Shown here: piece after piece, positions 15,154 to 21,182 of the stretch
How the letters are laid out: every line of letters starts with the position of its first letter
How positions within the stretch are numbered: position 1 is the first letter of the stretch
Translations under genes and position numbers: made by a program
The notes under the pieces: model-generated
Databases searched by the model: none
Seen by the model: the letters and a program-made list of their open reading frames with translations, nothing else
What the model was told of the DNA's origin: nothing
NCBI GenBank assembly: GCA_949077355.1
Contig: CARUQW010000028.1
Coordinates: 1 to 21,182, forward strand
DNA from: an uncultured Clostridia bacterium
Lineage (GTDB): Bacteria; Bacillota; Clostridia; TANB77; CAG-508
Reading direction: 5' to 3'
Length of the DNA stretch: 21,182 nucleotides

Positions 15154-17472
15154 TTATTCTCCTCTTTTTAGTATTCTTTTTATCAATTCATATAAATGTA
15201 ATTTGGTAAGTATCACATAAAATGGATGTTTTATTTTATATTCTAGTGTATTTTCATAATAGATTGCTTTATTTTCTTTTTTTTCTAATTTCCAGTCAAT
15301 ATCTACATTTTCTCGATTGAAATTTTGTACTAACCAACTATATTCGATTTGTGCTCCAATAAAATATCTAGTCATAAATTCTTTGGTCAAATCGATATTA
15401 TTTTTCATATTTTTTGCATTTTCTATTTTCTCAATATTAGGATTATTTTTAATTTCTTCGAATACGCCATCCATATTTTCAATCATGTTATCAATCGTAA
15501 ATCCATTTAAGATTCTTTGCCTTGCATTCTTCTTGTATTCTTTTAGGTTTTTTATTACTTTTTGAATTCCATCTACATAAGGCATAATTTCTTCTTCCTG
15601 ATAATTACAATCAAAAATATCTTCTTCTTTTTGTAAACAAGGAACAATAACCCCTACTTCCTCATTGATTAGCTCTTTTTGTCCTCCTACATCACAAGAT
15701 ATAACAGGAACTCCCATGGCTAATGATTCATAAGCTGTTAGTGCTAGTCCTTCTTTAATAGAGCAATTAATCGTCATATCACTCATCGCATAGATTTTTT
15801 CAGTTTCTTTTACATTCCCTAAAAATATCATATCATCCTGTAGATTTAATTTTTTTGCTTCTTTTTTCATTTTCTCAAGTAATGGTCCATCTCCAGCAAT
15901 AACAAATAAGCAATCTTCTCTTTGTTTTTTTAAGCTTTCTATGATTCTTAATAGTAAAAATGGTCGTTTTTGTTCTGCAATTCTACAAATATAACTAATT
16001 ACATATTTTCCTTTGGTATCTATTCCTAACTCTTTTTGAATTTCTTCTTTTTCAAATAATTCTGGTTGATAAATTTTCTCATCTACTCCAATGTAAATAG
16101 TTCCTACTTCTTTTGGATTTCTTTTGAAATATTCTACTAATATTTTTTCACTATTGTTATTACATACATAGGTTTTATCAATTACAGACGCAATTCTACT
16201 AGAGTCTCTTGAAAATCCCCCATTTCGATTATACCATTCTTCCATATGCACATAGTCCATAATTGGTATTTCTGGATATTTTACTTTTAAATATGGCAAG
16301 ATACTGTATCCAAATGTACTATTGGTGTTAAAAATAATATCGATGTTATTTTTCTTTATGATATAATTGATGAAACTAATCCAATATTTTCTGTCTAAGA
16401 ATGTAGTTATATCATACACAGTAGCATATTCTTCAAACTCTTGTCTCCAATCATTAGCATTTGGCTCTGTTGAAATAATGGTAAACTCATATTTTTCTTT
16501 TGCACTTCTTTTAATAATATCTAAATTGAATTTGTCAGCTCCTCCCATTGTCATCCATGGAATAATTAGCAAAATATTAATTTTTTTATTTTTTACCTTT
16601 TTCGGTACTATGATTTCTTCTTTTTCGTCTTTTAGATATTCCCAATTATAATCTTCTCTTGGATATTGAATGGCTTTTTTTAGTTTTTTATTGGTTCCTT
16701 TTTTATATTCTTCGTCTATTTCATCTGTTATTTTTTTAGCATATGCCATCGCTTTTTCACGATTATCTTCATTCGATTGTTGTAATTCGCTTTCTTCTTT
16801 TGCTTTTTTTCGATACCAGAATCCATAGAAATTCATTCTTACTGGATACATTCCTAATTTTATCATTTTTAGCCATAAGCACCAATCTTCATATACATTT
16901 TTTTCTCGTATTTCAAATCCATTTACTTGAAAAAATGCTTCTTTTCGAATCATGGCAGTCATTACTAATAAGTTTTCTTTTAATTCTTTATTTGGGTTGT
17001 ACCATTTTGTCCATGTAAAATTTTGTCCGCTAAAATTGATGGTATCCGTATATGCCCAAGAAGCTTCTTTGTTTGTTTCTAACGTCCAATAGGCACATTC
17101 AATATAGGTTTCATTGATTAAGTCATCGGAATCTAAAAATAAAAGATATTGGCTAGATTCACTTATTTTCTCTGCTCCAAAATCCCTTGCTGCTGCTGGT
17201 CCTTCATTTTTTTTGTGGTAAACTTTAATTCTTTCATCTAACTCTTTTATTTTTTCTAATTTTTCAATATCTTCTTGATTTGTAGAACCATCATCTACAA
17301 TAATCCATTCGAAATATGGAAAGCTTTGATTTAATACACTGTTGACAGTTGTATCAATATATTTATTGGTATTATAATAAGGTGTTATAATAGAAACAAT
17401 TGGTTCTTTTTTTTCAAAATTATTATTGGCTTTTCTTGTCCTTCCTGGAAATAAATCATAATTTACTTTCAT
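15154..17472 (-). CDS. Two-domain glycosyltransferase (GT2 + GT4)
   Basis: This soluble protein has 772 residues and two catalytic units. The first (about 25-230) is a GT2 domain with IVSIITPYYN (25-34), IVDDGST (58-64), the metal-binding DSDD (114-117) and EDW (195-197) as likely base. A charged linker (230-295) leads to a GT4 domain (about 298-690) with IPWMTMGGADKFN (304-316) and the EX7E motif EGLALTAYE (574-582), followed by GVPVISCDVGG. A C-terminal stretch of about 80 residues is unassigned. The protein should add two sugars, or alternate sugars, during cytoplasmic backbone synthesis. It lies between the two exporter subunit genes, which is strong support for making the exported polymer. 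Start MKVNYDLFPG has AAAGGA about 8 bases upstream. Confidence 0.88.
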   Translation of the reverse strand: MKVNYDLFPGRTRKANNNFEKKEPIVSIITPYYNTNKYIDTTVNSVLNQSFPYFEWIIVDDGSTNQEDIEKLEKIKELDERIKVYHKKNEGPAAARDFGAEKISESSQYLLFLDSDDLINETYIECAYWTLETNKEASWAYTDTINFSGQNFTWTKWYNPNKELKENLLVMTAMIRKEAFFQVNGFEIREKNVYEDWCLWLKMIKLGMYPVRMNFYGFWYRKKAKEESELQQSNEDNREKAMAYAKKITDEIDEEYKKGTNKKLKKAIQYPREDYNWEYLKDEKEEIIVPKKVKNKKINILLIIPWMTMGGADKFNLDIIKRSAKEKYEFTIISTEPNANDWRQEFEEYATVYDITTFLDRKYWISFINYIIKKNNIDIIFNTNSTFGYSILPYLKVKYPEIPIMDYVHMEEWYNRNGGFSRDSSRIASVIDKTYVCNNNSEKILVEYFKRNPKEVGTIYIGVDEKIYQPELFEKEEIQKELGIDTKGKYVISYICRIAEQKRPFLLLRIIESLKKQREDCLFVIAGDGPLLEKMKKEAKKLNLQDDMIFLGNVKETEKIYAMSDMTINCSIKEGLALTAYESLAMGVPVISCDVGGQKELINEEVGVIVPCLQKEEDIFDCNYQEEEIMPYVDGIQKVIKNLKEYKKNARQRILNGFTIDNMIENMDGVFEEIKNNPNIEKIENAKNMKNNIDLTKEFMTRYFIGAQIEYSWLVQNFNRENVDIDWKLEKKENKAIYYENTLEYKIKHPFYVILTKLHLYELIKRILKRGE

Positions 17473-17490
17473 TTTTACAATCCTTTCTTT

Positions 17491-18252
17491 CTAGCTAGTT
17501 GCTTTTATATATTCATCTACTACTTCGTTTGTATTTCCATCCATTTTGATTTTTCCTTCACATAACCAAATGGTTCGGTCACATAATTTTCTTACAGATC
17601 CCATGCTATGTGTTACAAATACCATAGTTTTTCCTTGTTCTTTTAGTTCCAACATTTTGTCAAAACATTTATTTTGGAAATGTTCGTCTCCTACGGATAA
17701 GATTTCATCAATTAATAAGATATCTGCATCCACATTGATGGCAACAGAAAAGGCTAATCTCATATACATTCCAGATGAATAAGTTCTTACAGGATTATCA
17801 ATATAATCTCTTAGCTCAGAAAATTCAATAATATCTTCTAGTCTTTCGTCAATTTCTTTTCTAGTTAATCCAAAGATAGAAGCATTAAAATAGATATTTT
17901 CTCTTCCTGAAAAATCTGGATGAAAACCTGCCCCCAATTCTAGTAAGGATGTTAGCTTTCCTTCTGTTTCAATTTTTCCTTTATTCGGATAAATAATTTT
18001 CGTTAATAGCTTTAATAAAGTAGATTTTCCACTTCCATTGGTTCCAATTAAAGCCACTACTTCTCCTTTTTTTATTTTTACATTAATTCCTTTTAACACT
18101 TCTCTTTTTTCTTTTCTATTTCTGGAAAAAAGAAATAACAATTTTTCTTTTATGGTATTTGCTTTGTCTAAATACACATTAAAAGTTTTATATACATCAT
18201 CTACAATTATGTTGTATTCTGGTTCTTTTTCTTCTTTCATTCTCAATCTCAT
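17491..18252 (-). CDS. ABC polysaccharide/teichoic acid exporter ATPase (TagH/Wzt-like, short form)
   Basis: The protein has 253 residues with a complete nucleotide-binding domain: Walker A GTNGSGKST (70-78), signature YSSGM (158-162), Walker B ILLIDE (178-183) and H-loop His215. The segment LGAGFHPDFSGRENIY is characteristic of polysaccharide exporters. It ends right after the ATPase domain, so it lacks the C-terminal glycan-recognition domain of long Wzt proteins. Export is then unlikely to need recognition of a capped chain end by this subunit. The start is uncertain: the ATG at 18252 lies very close to AGGAAGGA, while ATG 18240 (MKEEKEPEY) is about 12 bases from it. First gene after the promoter at 18273-18300. 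Confidence 0.93.
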   Translation of the reverse strand: MRLRMKEEKEPEYNIIVDDVYKTFNVYLDKANTIKEKLLFLFSRNRKEKREVLKGINVKIKKGEVVALIGTNGSGKSTLLKLLTKIIYPNKGKIETEGKLTSLLELGAGFHPDFSGRENIYFNASIFGLTRKEIDERLEDIIEFSELRDYIDNPVRTYSSGMYMRLAFSVAINVDADILLIDEILSVGDEHFQNKCFDKMLELKEQGKTMVFVTHSMGSVRKLCDRTIWLCEGKIKMDGNTNEVVDEYIKATS

Positions 18253-18272
18253 TCCTTCCTATTGACTTCCTT

Positions 18273-18300
18273 ATTATATCATACTTTATTCGATTGTAAA
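18273..18300 (-). promoter_or_regulatory. Promoter of the glycopolymer operon
   Basis: On the minus strand TTTACA (18295-18300) and TATAAT (18273-18278) are separated by 16 bases, close to the housekeeping consensus. It lies in the 62-base gap between the pyruvyl-transferase stop and the ABC ATPase start, giving a leader of about 14 bases. No terminator is evident between the two genes, so read-through from the upstream gene is also possible. Confidence 0.65.
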
Positions 18301-18314
18301 GTCGATTTCCCCTA

Positions 18315-19373
18315 TTATTCTGTTCTTAACCAATCTTCGATATTTTGGAATTGCTTCTGTGCTTGTTTGGCTATTTTTTTTCTTTTTCCTGCTCTTACTT
18401 TTTTAAAGTAATAATTTCTCAAAACTGTTTCAAAAGTCATTTCTTTAATTGGTTGATATCGTCTAAATAACTTCAATTCTTTTATAACATTATCCTGTTT
18501 TTTACTGTAAGTGATGTTGTATATTTTTTGTCCTAATAATATGGATAGTATCATAGAATGGAATCTACCACATATCATATATTCCATTTTTGCATATCGT
18601 TTCAAATAACTTTCTATATCTTCATTAAACGTTTCTACTTGTACCTTTTCTTTATATTCTTCTGGTAACATAGTAATTATTTTTTGGATTGCTTCTCCAT
18701 CTTTTTCAAATTCTGAAAAAGAAAATAGATGTACTTTATAATTTCTTTTGACATATTTTATAATAATTCTTTTAATAAAATCATTGTATGGTTCTTCTAG
18801 TTCTTTTAAGTCTTCTCGAATCGCTAAACTAATAACTGATATTCCAACACTCTTTTTTTCTTTCTTTTCTTTTTCAATTGGAAAAGAAAATGCCATATCT
18901 GGTGCATAGCTAACGGTATCTATATCTTGAAATAATTCATAGGATTTTTTATCTCTAAAACAAATTCCATCACATAAAGAAAAGTTTTCTCTTGCCAACT
19001 CCACATATTCTTGTGTTTGATAAGGACCAAAATTACATGACATGTAGAAAAATTTTTTATGATGTTGCTTGCATTTTTTTATAAATTCATTGAATTCTTT
19101 CATCTCATGTCTTCCATATTCAGATTCCATAAAAATAGAACCTCCTACATAAATGTAAGCATCAAATTCTTCTATCTCTATATTTTTTACATTTCTTGGT
19201 TCTTGAATGTAGTGTAAATTGTTTATATTTCGATAGACTTCTTCATATTCTTTTTCCACAACATGAATATAGAATTCTATATTGGGATATTTTTTCGTTA
19301 ACATATAAACAAATAAATTATCTCCTAAATTTACTTTTGTGTAGGCAAATAATAATACTTTCTTTTTTTCCAT
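18315..19373 (-). CDS. Polysaccharide pyruvyl-transferase family protein
   Basis: It is a soluble protein of 352 residues. It starts with VLLFAYTKVNLGDNLFVYML, the usual opening with Gly-Asp near the N-terminus. It continues with DAYIYVGGSIFME (about 71-83) and MSCNFGPYQ, and ends with the family signature CGRFHSMILSILLGQKIYNI (about 272-291), where the His is the expected catalytic residue. Members add pyruvyl ketals to sugars or act as related transferases on surface glycans. It has its own promoter (19398-19426) and an AGGGGAA ribosome site 5 to 6 bases before the ATG. It precedes the exporter operon and probably modifies the same polymer. The C-terminal 60 residues are strongly basic (KKVRAGKRKKIAKQAQK), which may favour membrane association. 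Confidence 0.83.
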   Translation of the reverse strand: MEKKKVLLFAYTKVNLGDNLFVYMLTKKYPNIEFYIHVVEKEYEEVYRNINNLHYIQEPRNVKNIEIEEFDAYIYVGGSIFMESEYGRHEMKEFNEFIKKCKQHHKKFFYMSCNFGPYQTQEYVELARENFSLCDGICFRDKKSYELFQDIDTVSYAPDMAFSFPIEKEKKEKKSVGISVISLAIREDLKELEEPYNDFIKRIIIKYVKRNYKVHLFSFSEFEKDGEAIQKIITMLPEEYKEKVQVETFNEDIESYLKRYAKMEYMICGRFHSMILSILLGQKIYNITYSKKQDNVIKELKLFRRYQPIKEMTFETVLRNYYFKKVRAGKRKKIAKQAQKQFQNIEDWLRTE

Positions 19374-19397
19374 AAAATTCCCCTATTTCTTTGCCTC

Positions 19398-19426
19398 ATT
19401 ATATCTTTTACCACTGTGTTTGTCAA
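19398..19426 (-). promoter_or_regulatory. Consensus promoter for the pyruvyl-transferase gene
   Basis: On the minus strand TTGACA (19421-19426) and TATAAT (19398-19403) are separated by exactly 17 bases, a perfect match to the housekeeping consensus. The expected transcript starts near 19391, about 18 bases before the start codon. Confidence 0.82.
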
Positions 19427-19598
19427 GAAAATATGCTGCTCTCTTGGGTAAAATTGCTTTATTTATGAAAGCAAATATTGGATATAATATATATAACAAA
19501 AAAACTAGTCAAAAAATGACTAGTTTCATTATATAATCTACATATTGTTCTAGAACTCCTTTAAGTACTTTTTACAATTTTAATTTTTCAGAGTTCTA
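19427..19598. other. Non-coding gap between the surface-protein and pyruvyl-transferase genes
   Basis: This AT-rich stretch contains the terminator at 19497-19526, a small hairpin TTGCTTT/AAAGCAA (19454-19460 and 19468-19474), and an inverted pair TAGAACTC (19551-19558) with GAGTTCTA (19591-19598) that begins directly after the stop codon of the surface-protein gene. No gene, template repeat or reverse transcriptase is present in it. Confidence 0.6.
19497..19526 (-). terminator. Intrinsic terminator of the surface-protein gene
   Basis: A perfect 10-bp stem, AAACTAGTCA (19502-19511) with TGACTAGTTT (19517-19526), and a 5-base loop is followed on the minus strand by a run of T. This is a textbook intrinsic terminator for transcription coming from the gene ending at 19599. 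Confidence 0.82.
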
Positions 19599-21041
19599 TT
19601 ATAAATATAAAGCTATCCTAAAGCCAATGTTGTCGAAATTGTAGTAGCCAGGAGTTAAATTGGTATAATCAGAGGCCGGAAATCCAGAACCAGATTCTTC
19701 GTAACTACCACCTCTAAGTACGTAGTCACCTGAACTGTAGTATGTCGTTGTATATTCAGTTACATTTCCTGCTAAATCATAAATATTATTTGCTTGTGTT
19801 TCTCTAAATATCCCTGTTTTTATTAAACCTTCTGTATTTGAAAAAGTATCATTTCTATAATTTCCCCAACTTGTACTATCTATTACTAATTCGACCTCAT
19901 TCTTTGCTCCCGTTTCATATAACCATCCCATTGTTCTATCCCATGCAGCTTCTGTTAATAAAGAACTATTTAATGTTGTATTATAAGCTTTTGCTTTACT
20001 TACAGCATCCATATGATTAATATAATTATAAACAAATTGATTCTTTTTTGTTACCAGTGTTCCTGCTCTCTCTGATGTTCTATCACTTGTTGCAGAGCTA
20101 TCTCCTGCTTCATACCTTCCGATGTAAAATCCTCCGTTTTGATTTACTTTTTCTTTGTAATCTTCTTCTTCTTCAAGTTCATATTCATATCCGTTTCCCA
20201 GCTCATAGATAACTTCTTCTACTGTTTTTAATCCTGTTTCTTCTAACATACTTTGAATATTATCAAACCCTAATTCTTGTACAATTTTATCTAGCCTCCA
20301 ACCTGCAAAACTATCTACTGCATACAAACTATGCACATTTAATAACTTCTTTTTTTCATCTCCACTTTCTGTTTTAACTACTATTCTATATAGCCCATTA
20401 ATGGTAGGTTCAATTTGTTTATTATATTCTTTTCCAACATTAGTTTCTGTTACAATATCATCTCCCCTCGGATCTGTTATTGCTAAACTTGCTATATTTT
20501 CTTCACTTGTTACAGTTGCTGTTATTTTTTGGTCTTTTTCCACTGGTATCCATACAAATTGATTTCCTGCTAAGTCTGCATCTACTCCTTTATTTTCATC
20601 TGATGGGTCATCTGATATAACATACCCCTTATCAACAGTTCCTCCTACATGTACAAATCCTGTTGGTGGTGTTATATTAATTACTTTTGTTCCTTTGATT
20701 GAAAATTCATTGATTTTAATACTAGAAGATTCACCTATTGTTATATTTCCTTTTTGGTCAATTACTAAATCTATATCTTTATAAGTAATATTTAAATTGG
20801 TTCCATCTACTGTTACTGTTGCTGTTTTATCTCCTTTTCTTAATTCCTTTTGTAATTCTTCTGCTTTTTTATTAATATCCCATCCATTAATAATAGCATC
20901 TGTTTCAACAGAGGCATAGGCTATTTTTACTTCTTCTTTAATGCCTTCTTCATTTGATTGTTGTTTTGCTATATTCGCTTTGCTCAGTATTCCATTTTTC
21001 CCTGTTAAAGTTGCAATACTTACTCCTGCTAAAATTAGCAA
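19599..21041 (-). CDS. Pseudopilin-like surface protein with FGE-sulfatase/C-type-lectin-like domain, 5' end disrupted
   Basis: The open frame has 480 codons from a TTG. It begins inside the conserved hydrophobic pilin-like segment (LLILAGVSIATLTGKNGIL) usually preceded by a KKGITLIALVITIIV-type leader. That leader is missing, and the frame meets a stop 30 bases further upstream. Residues 15-110 form the usual helical and short beta part of such proteins. From about 160 there is a formylglycine-generating-enzyme-like domain: FVWIPV, GGFYIGRYEAG, AAWDRTMGWLYE, DLAGNVTEY, VLRGGSY and NIGFRIAL. It is interrupted by an Ig-like or beta-rich insert at about 175-245. The domain lacks obvious catalytic Cys residues, so a binding role is likelier than sulfatase modification. 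The last 45 codons differ in base use from the rest. With the leader gone, the protein may no longer be exported, so it may be a pseudogene or a partner of a rearranged copy. A single AGGA is the only possible ribosome site. Confidence 0.72.
   Translation of the reverse strand: MLILAGVSIATLTGKNGILSKANIAKQQSNEEGIKEEVKIAYASVETDAIINGWDINKKAEELQKELRKGDKTATVTVDGTNLNITYKDIDLVIDQKGNITIGESSSIKINEFSIKGTKVINITPPTGFVHVGGTVDKGYVISDDPSDENKGVDADLAGNQFVWIPVEKDQKITATVTSEENIASLAITDPRGDDIVTETNVGKEYNKQIEPTINGLYRIVVKTESGDEKKKLLNVHSLYAVDSFAGWRLDKIVQELGFDNIQSMLEETGLKTVEEVIYELGNGYEYELEEEEDYKEKVNQNGGFYIGRYEAGDSSATSDRTSERAGTLVTKKNQFVYNYINHMDAVSKAKAYNTTLNSSLLTEAAWDRTMGWLYETGAKNEVELVIDSTSWGNYRNDTFSNTEGLIKTGIFRETQANNIYDLAGNVTEYTTTYYSSGDYVLRGGSYEESGSGFPASDYTNLTPGYYNFDNIGFRIALYL
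19617..19752 (-). other. Candidate diversity-generating retroelement variable region
   Basis: The last 45 or so codons of the surface-protein gene encode the end of the lectin-like fold, from TTTYYSSGDYVLRGGSY to NIGFR. In this stretch 14 of 44 codons end in C (TAC six times, GAC twice, GGC twice, one each of TTC, GCC, ACC and AAC), while the 40 or so codons just before contain about one. Clusters of NNC codons at surface positions in this fold, next to the IGFR ending, are what adenine-directed mutagenesis of AAC codons leaves behind. No reverse transcriptase or template repeat lies in the window. Confidence 0.55.
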
Positions 21042-21085
21042 TACAATAATCGTCCTAATATTCCGTTATGACTATTTTTAAAAAT
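21042..21085. other. Candidate integration junction at the pseudopilin leader
   Basis: On the minus strand the recombinase-like gene stops at 21086-21088. About 45 bases later the sequence ACGATTATTGTATTG picks up the normal pilin-leader coding in mid-helix (residues T-I-I-V-L-L). An upstream GTCATAACG could encode the preceding V-I-T but is out of frame and separated by 13 bases. This is the pattern expected of an attachment-site half formed when an element entered the leader of the surface-protein gene. Confidence 0.45.
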
Positions 21086-21182
21086 TTAGCCAACATTTTT
21101 TAATTCATCTTCATTTCTCATATTTAAAATATTGAATTTATAATATATAGTTATTTCTTTACTTTCTAATATTTCTATCTTA
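21086..21182 (-). CDS. C-terminal tail of a probable large serine recombinase (partial)
   Basis: An open frame enters from the right edge and ends at TAA 21086-21088, giving 31 residues. It begins KIEILESKEITIYYKFNILN and continues MRNEDELKNVG. The alternating charged and hydrophobic strand ending in YKFNI resembles the extreme C-terminus of large serine recombinases of Firmicutes mobile elements. It lies immediately next to a disrupted pilin-leader sequence, where an integrase gene would sit at the end of an inserted element. The fragment is short, so the family call is tentative. No catalytic region is in view. Confidence 0.45.
   Translation of the reverse strand, partial: KIEILESKEITIYYKFNILNMRNEDELKNVG

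Noticed and set aside
258..20020. Numerous plus-strand open frames of 60 to 125 codons
   Set aside because: All lie opposite real minus-strand genes, lack family features and have compositions expected of antisense shadows.
19599..21041. True formylglycine-generating (sulfatase-modifying) enzyme
   Set aside because: The fold signatures are present but the catalytic cysteines are not evident, and the pilin-like start and variable-looking tail point to a binding protein.

Overview
The window looks like a chromosomal stretch of a low-GC, Gram-positive-type bacterium, most likely an anaerobic gut Clostridia/Firmicutes lineage. The support is strong AT bias with A/T-ending codons, GGAGG-type ribosome sites, near-consensus TTGACA-N17-TATAAT promoters, a TagGH-like ABC exporter, and a pseudopilin-type surface protein of a kind common in uncultured Clostridia. 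The species cannot be named from the sequence. All real genes are on the minus strand, so transcription runs from right to left.

Reading in the direction of transcription, the right edge (about 21086-21182) holds the last 31 codons of a protein resembling the C-terminal tail of a large serine recombinase. Next comes a long surface-protein gene (19599-21041). It lacks its normal pilin-like start, carries a formylglycine-generating-enzyme/C-type-lectin-like domain, and ends in a stretch with sharply different codon use. That stretch resembles the variable region of a diversity-generating retroelement target. It is followed by an intrinsic terminator (19497-19526). A consensus promoter (19398-19426) then drives a polysaccharide pyruvyl-transferase-like gene (18315-19373).

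A second promoter (18273-18300) starts a long run of closely spaced or overlapping genes extending to position 236, about 18 kb. It encodes an ABC exporter ATPase, a two-domain GT2-GT4 glycosyltransferase, the ABC permease, a GtrII-like membrane glucosyltransferase, a DPM1-like GT2, a DUF2304 protein, an SMR-like small membrane protein, two DUF2142 membrane proteins, two tandemly duplicated GT-C-type membrane proteins, two GtrB-like polyprenyl-phosphate sugar synthases, a divergent PRPP synthetase, a GtrA-like flippase and an unrecognised charged protein. The simplest reading is a surface glycopolymer locus. The polymer is built in the cytoplasm and exported by the ABC transporter. It is then decorated outside the membrane by GT-C enzymes using sugars delivered on polyprenyl phosphate: GtrB or DPM1-like synthases make the donors, and GtrA or the SMR-like protein flips them.

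The operon is interrupted at 12026-12143 by an unusual nested inverted-repeat element with perfect 19-bp arms and a G/C-rich hairpin core. The left edge (1-150) is a separate gene under its own consensus promoter. It encodes a coiled-coil protein built on an 11-residue (33-bp) tandem repeat and is cut off by the window.
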